DNA of 6,203 nucleotides, from assembly GCA_025455205.1 (NCBI GenBank), contig JALOMZ010000125.1, forward strand, positions 1-6,203. Direction: 5' to 3'. The stretch is from Chitinophagaceae bacterium. GTDB taxonomy: Bacteria > Bacteroidota > Bacteroidia > Chitinophagales > Chitinophagaceae. Below the pieces are notes generated by a model, which made no database searches, was not told where the DNA came from, and saw only the letters and a program-made list of their open reading frames with translations. Position 1 is the first letter of the stretch, and the number at the start of each line of letters is the position of its first letter. Positions 1 to 6,038 of the stretch are shown in pieces. A program made the position numbers and the translations under genes.

Positions 1-3000
1 AGTAGTTGGCAAGCACATCCTGACCTATGCGTACGGTGGCAAATAGGCTGGTGTCGGTAAGTGGGCTGTAGGAGGGATCGGTACTCACCAGTTCTTCCGC
101 ATGGATGAACATATTGATCCTGCGGTACATGCGCAGGTCGTTGCTGAAGGTTTTGAACACGCCGCGGGCATCGCCATTGAAGAGGTTGCGCACCTGCATG
201 CTCAGCGACTGTTCATTCTGCAGGATGTTCACGCCTCCGTTGGCCAGCTGCTGCACCCGCTCAATGCCGGGGGGAATGCGGTAAGGTATGGGGGTACGGC
301 GGTCGTTTTCCTCGATGTTTACCGCCAGGGTGTTGATGGTGGTAAACGTATTGGTATTGGTGCTGGTAGCCGTTCCATCGCGGCTGAGTTCATAGGCATA
401 CTGGCGCCAGTTGTTTCGTACCAGGTCGAGGCGTGCAAAGCGCAGGGTGACGCTGTCTTCCCAGCCGGTGAGGTACATGCGCATGAAGCGGATGCTCTTG
501 AAGTCGGGTATGTCGCCCACCTTGCGGTTGTAACGGGCCACGGGTATGCGGAACTGGTACCAGGTTTCAGTACCCGAAGTGCCGTTTTCGTAGCGGATGT
601 TCACCAGGCGCTTGTCGGTGATATAGTTCTGGCCCACCTGCAGGGCAGATGGGGTGATATCGATCTTGTATTCGAAGTATTCTTCAGATTCATTCAGGGT
701 GTTGTCGCGGTTGAGGTCTTCGTTATCGGGGTAGAGGGTACTGGCCACCACCAGGTCATTCTGTGTATTCACCGGCGAGTTGCCCTGGTTGAGGTTGAAA
801 TCCTTGTAGCGGCGCAGGATGCCGGCATTGATGGCATCATAGCTGGCGTCGCGGTAGTTTACGAAGTTGTCGCTGCTGGGGTCGGTCACCAGTTTTTGGA
901 AGGCCGGGTTGGTGGATCCGAGTGCTGCCTGCAGGGGGTTGATGAAGTCCTGCTGGCGCCGGCGCTGTTCTTCGGCGTCGTTGAGGCCGTCGAAGCCCAC
1001 GTCCTGGAATTCGCGGTCGGCGGGGTCGTTGCTGAATGCCTGTGTGATCTGGATGGGGATGATGGGAGCCTTGCCCCATACGGTGCTGCTGTCTACGGCC
1101 AGGTTGGGCTGGGTGGGCGTGGGCAGGCCGTTTTCATAGAAGCGGCGGCTGTCGCGCAGCACGTCTTCTGAAATATTGCCGAGGTTGAGGAAGAGCTGTC
1201 CGCCAGCGGGATTGGTATAGCCGTTGGGGTACTGCGATGTTTTCATGAAGGGATCCTGCAGCCAGAATTCCACGAACTCAATGTTGGCGGTCTCGAAATC
1301 CGTTTGGTCGATGGCGCGCATTACGCCGCCCCAGCGGTCTTTGGGATTGCGGAAGGTGCCGTTGGGGTTGAGGAGGTTGGTGCGGGTGTCAAAGTTGTAG
1401 GCGCCCCTTTCCCTGGGGTAGTAGGTCATGTCAAAAGTGATCAGCTGGTTGGTTCCTGGCAGCGGGGTACGCTGGGGGAAGAGTTCCTGGTTGCTCACCT
1501 GTCGCACCCGCGGGTCGCTGAGGGCATTGCGGTCGTTGATGGGGTTGTTGGGGTTGCCGCCATCTTGCAGCACGGGTTCAATCTGGTACCAGCTCAACTT
1601 GGAGCGGTTCTGGTTGTACGTGAGGTCGTTGCCGCGCTCGGCTTCCGGAAATCCGGCCCCCTGCGGCGTGGTGGCATGTACCCAGCCCACAAAGGGAAAG
1701 CGCAGGTCTATGTTGGCGCGGGTACCTTCAAAATCATCCAGATAAATGAGGCCTTCCTGACCCTTGCCTATCTGCGGTGCATGGCCCGGGTCAAAGTAGG
1801 CAGCTTCGCCATAGGCCTGGATGCTGCTGGGGGCATTTGTACTGTAGAAGGGCAGTTTGTCGAGCCAGCGGCTCATCTGCTTCCAGTCGTTCTTGTAATT
1901 GAAGTCCAGCCCGTACATGCGGTTGCGGATGGGGTCTTCGCCATAGTTCATCTTGGTGAAGAAGGGCCGCTCGCCCAGGCGCATCATGGTGCCGCCAAGG
2001 CTCAGGTTCTTGTTGGCCAGGTAATCCAGGCGCATACCGAAGAAGCCGCGGTTTTGTATACCAAAGCCCACGTTATTTTCCAGGCTCACATTCACGGGCA
2101 CGCCGGCGCTCTTGATGGCCTGGTTGATGATAACCAGTTTGCCGGAAGTATAGTCAATGGTATAATCGATATTTTCCTTCAGTATCTGGCCACCTGCGGT
2201 TACGGTCACCGATCCCGGAGGGATATTGATGGCGTTGAGGTATATTTCATCGCCGCCCGATGATTTGGCCTGGCCGCGCAGGTAGAAGCGGTTGAGCGCA
2301 GGATAGTTTTGCTGGGCAATGGCTTTGATGGTGTCGTACAGTGCCTGGAACACATACTTCTCCCATACACTCTGTGGCTGGTTGGCAAAGGCATTGCGGC
2401 GCAGGTCGTTGCCAAAGGGTTCCAGCACCGGGAAGATGATGCGTCCCTGCTGGGGTTGTATGGTGAAGCTGTCTACATAGTCAAACACCCCGTCGGGCTG
2501 TGGGTCATTTCGGTTGTTGAGGCGGTCAAGTTGGAGGATGCGCAACAGCGGGCGGCCGGGGTCGTCACCCTCGGGCAGCATGCGCTTTTCGCCCCCGCTG
2601 GGTTCTTCATATACCAGGTTGACCTTAAAGCCTTCGCGTTGCACACTGAAGAGGTCCAGCGCATATACGTTCTTCATCATGAGGTCCCAGATGGGCAGCT
2701 GCGGGCGCTGGCTGGTGGCCTTCAGCATTTTCAGGAACAGCATCTTCTGTACGCCCTGGGTGGTATCCAGTGCCACGTCCTGCGCAAATTCCCCCACCTG
2801 AAATACCCGGCCGTTGTAGGTGAACTGGAAGGCTACACCCAGCACTTCGTCGGGCTGCAGGAACTGGTTGATGCTGATGAAGCCGGCCTGCCGGTTGAAA
2901 ATATAGTCGGTGCCCTCCACCAGCTTGCGGGCGAAGGTCTTTTCAAAGTCCTGCACCGGCCGCAGGCCAAGGCCCTGCAGGAGGGTGTTCACATTGTTGG

Positions 3001-4210
3001 GGTCGCGGTAAGCATCGTTGTTAATAAGGCCGTAGAGTCCGTTAGCGCCATTCTGCGGCAGGCTGTCGCCGGGCAGAAAGGGTATATTGTTGTTGTAGGG
3101 GTATCTTTCGCCCAGGTCCATGAATGCCACCACGGGCCGGCTGTCTGTGGTTTGCCCGATGCGGTTGGTGACCCACACTTCCAGGCGCATGATCTGTACC
3201 TGCGACTGCACAAAGGGCAGGGTGCTCATCACCTCGTTGTATTTATTGCGGAAATACTGGGCCAGCAGGAAGTGGCGGTTCTCGTCGTAGTCGTCCAGCT
3301 TGCGGCTGAAGGTGGTGAGGGCTGCACCGCCTTCAAAACGCGACGATTGCCGCTGGCTCTGCATATTGGCCAGGGCCGTGGTAACGTAGAGCTTGCCAAA
3401 CTGCAGCTGGGTCTTCAGGCCAAACAGTGCCTGTGCGCCCTGGATAAGGGTGCCCTTGGTGGCAAAACTGGTGTTGCCGGCTTCAATGCTCTTGATGATC
3501 TCATCACTCTTGCCTTTGTAGTCCAGCTTCAGCTGGTTCTCGAAATCGAAGGTAGCCAGGGTGTTGAAGTTTATGGGCAGCTTCATTTTGTCGCCAATGC
3601 TGGCATCCATGTTGAACTGCGCATTCATGTCAAAATCCAGGGTGCCGTATTTACGGGCGCGCTCCGGCAGCGTGGGATTTTGCACATTCTGGCCCTGGTA
3701 GCCCATGGTGAGGTCAACATTACCGTTGGGCTGTATAAGGATCTTGCCATTGCCAAACACGCGGTTGAAGAGGTCGTCGTACATGCGCAGCTGGGGCTTC
3801 ACCAGCTTGCGGTTGAGCGCCAGGTTGGTATTGGAGCGGCGCATGAAGTTGTCCTTCTCCATCTGCGAGCCGCGCAGTTTCAGGAATTCATCGTAGGTGA
3901 ATGCTGAGGGTTTGCGGTAGTAAGAGTTCCCGATCTTCTCCACCAGATAGTACTGCTTCGTCACCGGATCGTATTCCACCGACTGCTTCAGCAGGCTGGT
4001 GTCAAGCAGGTCGAAGGGGTTGCGCCGGTAGCCGGAATAGGGATCGCCGCGCCGGTCGGCAATGGGATAACGGAGGGAATCTTTGTGGGTGGTGTCGTTG
4101 TCCGGAATGGGCGTCAGGCGAAATGGCTCTGCCGGGGCTTGCTGGAATAATACCAGAAAACCCACCATGACCAGGAGGTGCAGGGACAGACGGAGCGCTT
4201 TAAGGGGCAA
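1..4210 (-). CDS. sprA: SprA, T9SS outer-membrane translocon (N-terminal 1403 residues; C-terminus outside window)
   Basis: SprA is the very large single-chain outer-membrane beta-barrel through which type IX secretion exports folded proteins; it is also needed for gliding in species that glide. The minus-strand frame is open from 4210 to the left edge, with no stop in 1403 codons. Family members are about 2,400 residues, so a little over half is present. Recognised family stretches are NPFDL (64-68) followed by YDPVTKQYYLVEKIG (80-94), IEAGN (242-246), YLDDFEGTR (823-831), PRERGAYNF (932-940), DLNRDNTLNE (1165-1174), NEQSLS (1332-1337) and MFIHAEE (from 1367). An in-frame TGA lies two codons before TTG 4210. 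Starting at that TTG gives a signal peptide with K4 and R7, a hydrophobic core at 8-22 and an APA cleavage site at 25-27. The only nearby ATG (4168) would remove the basic n-region. No cysteine codon occurs. Identity is near certain; the exact start is less so. Confidence 0.96.
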   Translation of the reverse strand, partial: MPLKALRLSLHLLVMVGFLVLFQQAPAEPFRLTPIPDNDTTHKDSLRYPIADRRGDPYSGYRRNPFDLLDTSLLKQSVEYDPVTKQYYLVEKIGNSYYRKPSAFTYDEFLKLRGSQMEKDNFMRRSNTNLALNRKLVKPQLRMYDDLFNRVFGNGKILIQPNGNVDLTMGYQGQNVQNPTLPERARKYGTLDFDMNAQFNMDASIGDKMKLPINFNTLATFDFENQLKLDYKGKSDEIIKSIEAGNTSFATKGTLIQGAQALFGLKTQLQFGKLYVTTALANMQSQRQSSRFEGGAALTTFSRKLDDYDENRHFLLAQYFRNKYNEVMSTLPFVQSQVQIMRLEVWVTNRIGQTTDSRPVVAFMDLGERYPYNNNIPFLPGDSLPQNGANGLYGLINNDAYRDPNNVNTLLQGLGLRPVQDFEKTFARKLVEGTDYIFNRQAGFISINQFLQPDEVLGVAFQFTYNGRVFQVGEFAQDVALDTTQGVQKMLFLKMLKATSQRPQLPIWDLMMKNVYALDLFSVQREGFKVNLVYEEPSGGEKRMLPEGDDPGRPLLRILQLDRLNNRNDPQPDGVFDYVDSFTIQPQQGRIIFPVLEPFGNDLRRNAFANQPQSVWEKYVFQALYDTIKAIAQQNYPALNRFYLRGQAKSSGGDEIYLNAINIPPGSVTVTAGGQILKENIDYTIDYTSGKLVIINQAIKSAGVPVNVSLENNVGFGIQNRGFFGMRLDYLANKNLSLGGTMMRLGERPFFTKMNYGEDPIRNRMYGLDFNYKNDWKQMSRWLDKLPFYSTNAPSSIQAYGEAAYFDPGHAPQIGKGQEGLIYLDDFEGTRANIDLRFPFVGWVHATTPQGAGFPEAERGNDLTYNQNRSKLSWYQIEPVLQDGGNPNNPINDRNALSDPRVRQVSNQELFPQRTPLPGTNQLITFDMTYYPRERGAYNFDTRTNLLNPNGTFRNPKDRWGGVMRAIDQTDFETANIEFVEFWLQDPFMKTSQYPNGYTNPAGGQLFLNLGNISEDVLRDSRRFYENGLPTPTQPNLAVDSSTVWGKAPIIPIQITQAFSNDPADREFQDVGFDGLNDAEEQRRRQQDFINPLQAALGSTNPAFQKLVTDPSSDNFVNYRDASYDAINAGILRRYKDFNLNQGNSPVNTQNDLVVASTLYPDNEDLNRDNTLNESEEYFEYKIDITPSALQVGQNYITDKRLVNIRYENGTSGTETWYQFRIPVARYNRKVGDIPDFKSIRFMRMYLTGWEDSVTLRFARLDLVRNNWRQYAYELSRDGTATSTNTNTFTTINTLAVNIEENDRRTPIPYRIPPGIERVQQLANGGVNILQNEQSLSMQVRNLFNGDARGVFKTFSNDLRMYRRINMFIHAEELVSTDPSYSPLTDTSLFATVRIGQDVLANY

Positions 4211-4285
4211 AACGAGTCAGTTTGGTAGCGTAGAACTGCTTTCTATAGGCGGGCCGTGTTTAAGAGAATGAAAATTAAGGTTTTC
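4211..4285. other. ruvA-sprA intergenic gap
   Basis: This 75-bp gap lies between the ruvA stop and the proposed sprA TTG start. On the minus strand I see no GC-rich hairpin followed by a T-run, so nothing marks an end of transcription here, and read-through from ruvA into sprA is plausible. The in-frame TGA at 4217-4219 limits how far upstream sprA can begin. No convincing Bacteroidota promoter or Shine-Dalgarno sequence was seen. Confidence 0.5.
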
Positions 4286-4876
4286 TCACAAAGATTTCAA
4301 TGCCTTTTTTATCAGTTCCTCCACGGAACCGGGAGCTTCGGGTAAGGCCATGGCCTTGCGGATGGCCTGTTCGGCCATGCCTTTGTTGATGCCCAGCGCT
4401 ACCAGGGCCTCTAACGCATCTTTGGCCCTGGTATTGTCAGAACCCCCTTCAAATACCGGCTGCTGGGCTGTGGTGATCTCGCCCAGTTTGTCTTTGAGCT
4501 CCAATACAATACGTTCTGCCGTCTTGCGGCCTATGCCTTTTACCGCCTCCAGGGTCTTTACCTGGCCCGATACAATGGCCTGGGCTATCTCCAGCGGCTT
4601 CATGCTGCTGAGCATCATACGGGCGGTGGCAGCGCCCACGCCCGATACCCCTATGAGCCTTAAAAACATGTCGCGCTCTGCCGGCCGGCTGAACCCAAAA
4701 AGGGTCATGGCATCTTCACTCACCTTGAGGTAGGTAACCAGGGTGCCGGATTCCAGTGACTGGATGTCGGCATAAGTATTGAGGCTGATCTGGACATCAT
4801 AGCCCACACCTTGTACATCCATTACCACATGAGTGGGGGTTTTGAGGGCAAACTTACCGGTCAACTGGGCGATCAT
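4286..4876 (-). CDS. ruvA: Holliday junction branch migration complex subunit RuvA
   Basis: RuvA binds four-way DNA junctions as a tetramer and loads the RuvB ATPase for branch migration during recombinational repair in the cytoplasm. The 196-residue product has the full family layout. An N-terminal OB-fold (about 1-62) begins MIAQLTGKF and contains GVGYDV (23-28). Acidic-pin residues E54-D55 sit in SEDAMTLFGF, matching E. coli E55-D56. Two helix-hairpin-helix motifs follow, GVSGVG (76-81) and GIGRKTAERI (114-123). A flexible linker at about 133-148 leads to the RuvB-contacting domain III (about 150-196, with DALEALVALGI). The frame extends nine codons further upstream to an ATG at 4903, but RuvA proteins begin at the MIxxLxG segment, so ATG 4876 is preferred. 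The stop is TGA at 4286-4288. It probably heads an operon with sprA. Confidence 0.96.
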   Translation of the reverse strand: MIAQLTGKFALKTPTHVVMDVQGVGYDVQISLNTYADIQSLESGTLVTYLKVSEDAMTLFGFSRPAERDMFLRLIGVSGVGAATARMMLSSMKPLEIAQAIVSGQVKTLEAVKGIGRKTAERIVLELKDKLGEITTAQQPVFEGGSDNTRAKDALEALVALGINKGMAEQAIRKAMALPEAPGSVEELIKKALKSL

Positions 4877-5027
4877 GCGGCTAAAATAGGCATTCAGCCC
4901 CAATCCCGGACAGCGGCAGCACCCTGTTTGGGCGGCCCCGCTGGCAGCAGGAAAAAAATGCGGGACAGGCTAACCTTTTTGCGCAAGCCATTGTTAAGCA
5001 ATGCATTCTTTTGTACTTACCTAAAAC
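4877..5027. promoter_or_regulatory. Divergent intergenic region between ruvA and the peroxiredoxin gene
   Basis: This 151-bp stretch separates two divergently transcribed genes and should hold both promoters. On the minus strand TATTTTAG (4888-4881) lies a few bases before the ruvA ATG and matches the Bacteroidota -7 consensus TAnnTTTG at five of six fixed bases, but a partner -33 element is unclear. The peroxiredoxin-side candidate is listed separately. The middle (about 4905-4950) is GC-rich with a short direct repeat GGCAGCA (4915 and 4943). Promoter assignment is inference from consensus only. Confidence 0.4.
5006..5013 (+). promoter_or_regulatory. Candidate -7 promoter element for the peroxiredoxin gene
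   Basis: TTCTTTTG matches the Bacteroidota sigma-ABfr -7 consensus TAnnTTTG at five of six fixed bases and lies 14 nt before ATG 5028. A TTTG at 4978-4981 could be the -33 element, but the 24-nt spacing is longer than the usual roughly 19-21, which weakens the call. A start of transcription just downstream would give a very short leader. Confidence 0.3.
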
Positions 5028-5504
5028 ATGGACAGTATGGCAATTACTATTGGTGACATGGCCCCGGACTTCTCGCTGGTGGATTCGGATATGAAAATGG
5101 GATCGCTGGCAGACTACCGCGGACGAAATGTGGTTATTCTCTTTTTCCCGCTCGCCTTTACCAGCGTATGCACGGCCGAGCTCTGCGGGGTGCGCGACGA
5201 CCTGATCACCTACAATCAACTCCAGGCTGAGGTGCTGGCCATCAGTGTGGACACCCTCTTTACCCTGAAGAAATTCAAGGAGGAGCAGGGCCTGAATTTC
5301 CGGATGCTGAGCGACTTCAACAAGACCACTTCCCGGGCCTATGGGGCGCTTTATGAGGACTATTTCGGCATGCAGGGCGTATCCAAACGGGCGGCCTTTG
5401 TGGTGGACAAGGAAGGGCGTATTGCCTATGCCGAAGTGCATGATAAAGACGATGTGCTGCCCGATTTTGAGGCTATCAAGGCCGTTTTAGGGCGGTTGTC
5501 TTAA
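5028..5504 (+). CDS. Peroxiredoxin, AhpC/TSA superfamily (AhpE-like, with CX4C cysteine pair)
   Basis: This is a cytoplasmic thiol peroxidase that would reduce hydrogen peroxide, organic hydroperoxides or peroxynitrite using a catalytic cysteine. The 158-residue product is a complete thioredoxin-fold peroxiredoxin: GDMAPDFSL (9-17), the active-site motif FFPLAFTSVCTAELC (39-53) with P41, T45 and peroxidatic C48, and RAAFVVDKEGR (121-131), whose R121 is the likely active-site arginine. The FFPLAFT segment and short length resemble mycobacterial AhpE. A second cysteine, C53, lies five residues after C48, the spacing of the BCP/PrxQ resolving cysteine. There is no signal peptide. Two in-frame starts exist: ATG 5028, and ATG 5037, which gives MAITIGDMAPDF and looks more like common family N-termini. 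The gene has its own terminator, so it is probably monocistronic. Its physiological reductant cannot be read from the sequence. Confidence 0.93.
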   Translation: MDSMAITIGDMAPDFSLVDSDMKMGSLADYRGRNVVILFFPLAFTSVCTAELCGVRDDLITYNQLQAEVLAISVDTLFTLKKFKEEQGLNFRMLSDFNKTTSRAYGALYEDYFGMQGVSKRAAFVVDKEGRIAYAEVHDKDDVLPDFEAIKAVLGRLS

Positions 5505-5514
5505 AAATAAATTA

Positions 5515-5528
5515 AATGTTAAAACATT
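5515..5528. repeat. Short AT-rich palindrome before the terminator
   Basis: Perfect inverted repeat AATGTT / AACATT with a 2-nt AA centre, lying between the peroxiredoxin stop and its terminator hairpin. It is too short and AT-rich to form a stable RNA stem alone. It may be chance, or may add a weak secondary stem to the transcript end. Confidence 0.35.
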
Positions 5529-5529
5529 G

Positions 5530-5556
5530 AAAGCCTGCAACTTGCGGGCTTTTTTT
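5530..5556 (+). terminator. Rho-independent terminator of the peroxiredoxin gene
   Basis: The stem AAAGCCTGCA (5530-5539) pairs with TGCGGGCTTT (5543-5552) around an ACT loop. There are ten pairs, one of them a T-G wobble, followed by further Ts to 5556. It starts 25 nt after the peroxiredoxin stop. The T-run is on the plus-strand side, so it acts on plus-strand transcription and separates this gene from the sorting-domain gene downstream. Confidence 0.88.
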
Positions 5557-5569
5557 AGGTCCAACCCCG

Positions 5570-5590
5570 GAGTTTTTCCCGAAAAAGCTC
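5570..5590. repeat. Imperfect inverted repeat upstream of the sorting-domain gene
   Basis: GAGTTTTTC (5570-5578) and GAAAAAGCTC (5581-5590) are complementary apart from one bulged base, around a 2-nt CC centre. It lies about 50 bp before the GTG start at 5639. It could be an operator-like palindrome or a 5' transcript structure, or chance in an AT-rich spacer. There is no T-run beyond it, so it is unlikely to be a terminator. Confidence 0.4.
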
Positions 5591-5638
5591 AAAATTTCCA
5601 CATATTTAAATTAATTTCGGGTTGTTATACAAGAAACC

Positions 5639-5980
5639 GTGAAGAAAGTCGTTGCCATCCTCTTACTAACCATCACCGCTTTTGCCGGGGCTTCCGCGCA
5701 GAAGGGGAAGATGGCGCCTGCACCAGGCAGCGACAAGCAGGTGCACTTTTATCCCAACCCCGCCACGGCCGTTATCAATTTTGAATTCCGCAACAAGGTG
5801 GAAAGCGGTTCTGTGCTGCAGGTTTATTCTTTCCTGGGGCGGAAGATGGCCAATATCAATGTGGTGTCCAGCCGGATGACGGTGAGCCTTAACGAATATG
5901 TTACGGGCATTTACATTTTCCAGTTGCGCGATCCGGCCGGCCGGGTGCTGGAGACCAACAAGTTTCAGGTGGCCCATTAA
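5639..5980 (+). CDS. Small exported protein consisting of a signal peptide plus a T9SS type A sorting domain
   Basis: The 113-residue product has a signal peptide (MKKVVAILLLTITAFAGASA, 1-20, cleaved at ASA|Q), a short linker (about 21-34), then a type IX sorting domain filling the rest. It shows HFYPNPA (36-42), an amphipathic strand series with VYSFLGRKM (62-70), GIYIFQLRD (90-98) and a terminal strand ending NKFQVAH. Such domains direct proteins from the periplasm through SprA and are normally removed by the PorU sortase as cargo is attached to the surface. Here there is no cargo domain. The start is GTG at 5639: the next in-frame ATG (codon 25) would delete the signal peptide. The upstream spacer has TAATTTCG (5612-5619), a weak -7-like match. 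It is probably its own unit after the terminator at 5530-5556. Export and domain assignment are firm; its biological role is unknown. Confidence 0.88.
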   Translation: MKKVVAILLLTITAFAGASAQKGKMAPAPGSDKQVHFYPNPATAVINFEFRNKVESGSVLQVYSFLGRKMANINVVSSRMTVSLNEYVTGIYIFQLRDPAGRVLETNKFQVAH

Positions 5981-5985
5981 AGCCC

Positions 5986-6018
5986 TTGCATTATTTTCCT
6001 GACTGATATTACCGTTTG
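5986..6018 (+). promoter_or_regulatory. Weak candidate promoter for the 3'-most gene
   Basis: TTG at 5986-5988 and TACCGTTTG at 6010-6018 are separated by 21 nt, close to Bacteroidota -33/-7 spacing. The second element has three bases rather than two between TA and TTTG, so the match is imperfect. If used, transcription would begin inside or after the hairpin at 6019-6038 and the start at 6037 would be nearly leaderless. Confidence 0.22.
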
Positions 6019-6038
6019 ATGCCGCAGTTTTGCGGCAT
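6019..6038 (+). other. Perfect 8-bp hairpin overlapping the start of the last gene
   Basis: ATGCCGCA (6019-6026) and TGCGGCAT (6031-6038) are exact reverse complements around a GTTT loop. The right arm includes the first two bases of ATG 6037, and the left arm is itself an in-frame ATG. A T-rich but interrupted tail (GTTTGTTTTACG) follows. It could be an intrinsic terminator for the sorting-domain gene, 39 nt after its stop, or a structure that hides the downstream start codon. The pairing is certain, the role is not. Confidence 0.5.

Noticed and set aside
101..3907. Three long plus-strand open frames (101-1171, 1304-2263, 2309-3907) of 356, 319 and 532 codons
   Set aside because: All three are in exact antisense register with the sprA codons. 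They exist because sprA almost never uses TTA, CTA or TCA, the codons that read as stops on the other strand. Their products have no recognisable domains, while the minus strand encodes clear SprA.
4350..4733. Plus-strand open frame of 127 codons inside ruvA
   Set aside because: It is an antisense shadow of a complete, canonical RuvA, with low-complexity composition and no family resemblance.
4877..4903. N-terminal extension of RuvA from ATG 4903
   Set aside because: It would add nine residues before the MIAQLTG start that marks the beginning of the OB-fold in this family.
4881..5441. Minus-strand open frame of 186 codons opposite the peroxiredoxin and the divergent region
   Set aside because: It overlaps a well-supported peroxiredoxin in antisense and shows no recognisable domain. 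It would also extend over the presumed ruvA and peroxiredoxin promoters.
5527..5784. Plus-strand open frame of 85 codons spanning the terminator and the sorting-domain gene start
   Set aside because: It begins at the terminator hairpin and runs through non-coding spacer, then overlaps the sorting-domain gene out of frame.
5666..5977. Minus-strand open frame of 103 codons opposite the sorting-domain gene
   Set aside because: It is antisense to a gene with a clear signal peptide and sorting domain and has no recognisable domain of its own.
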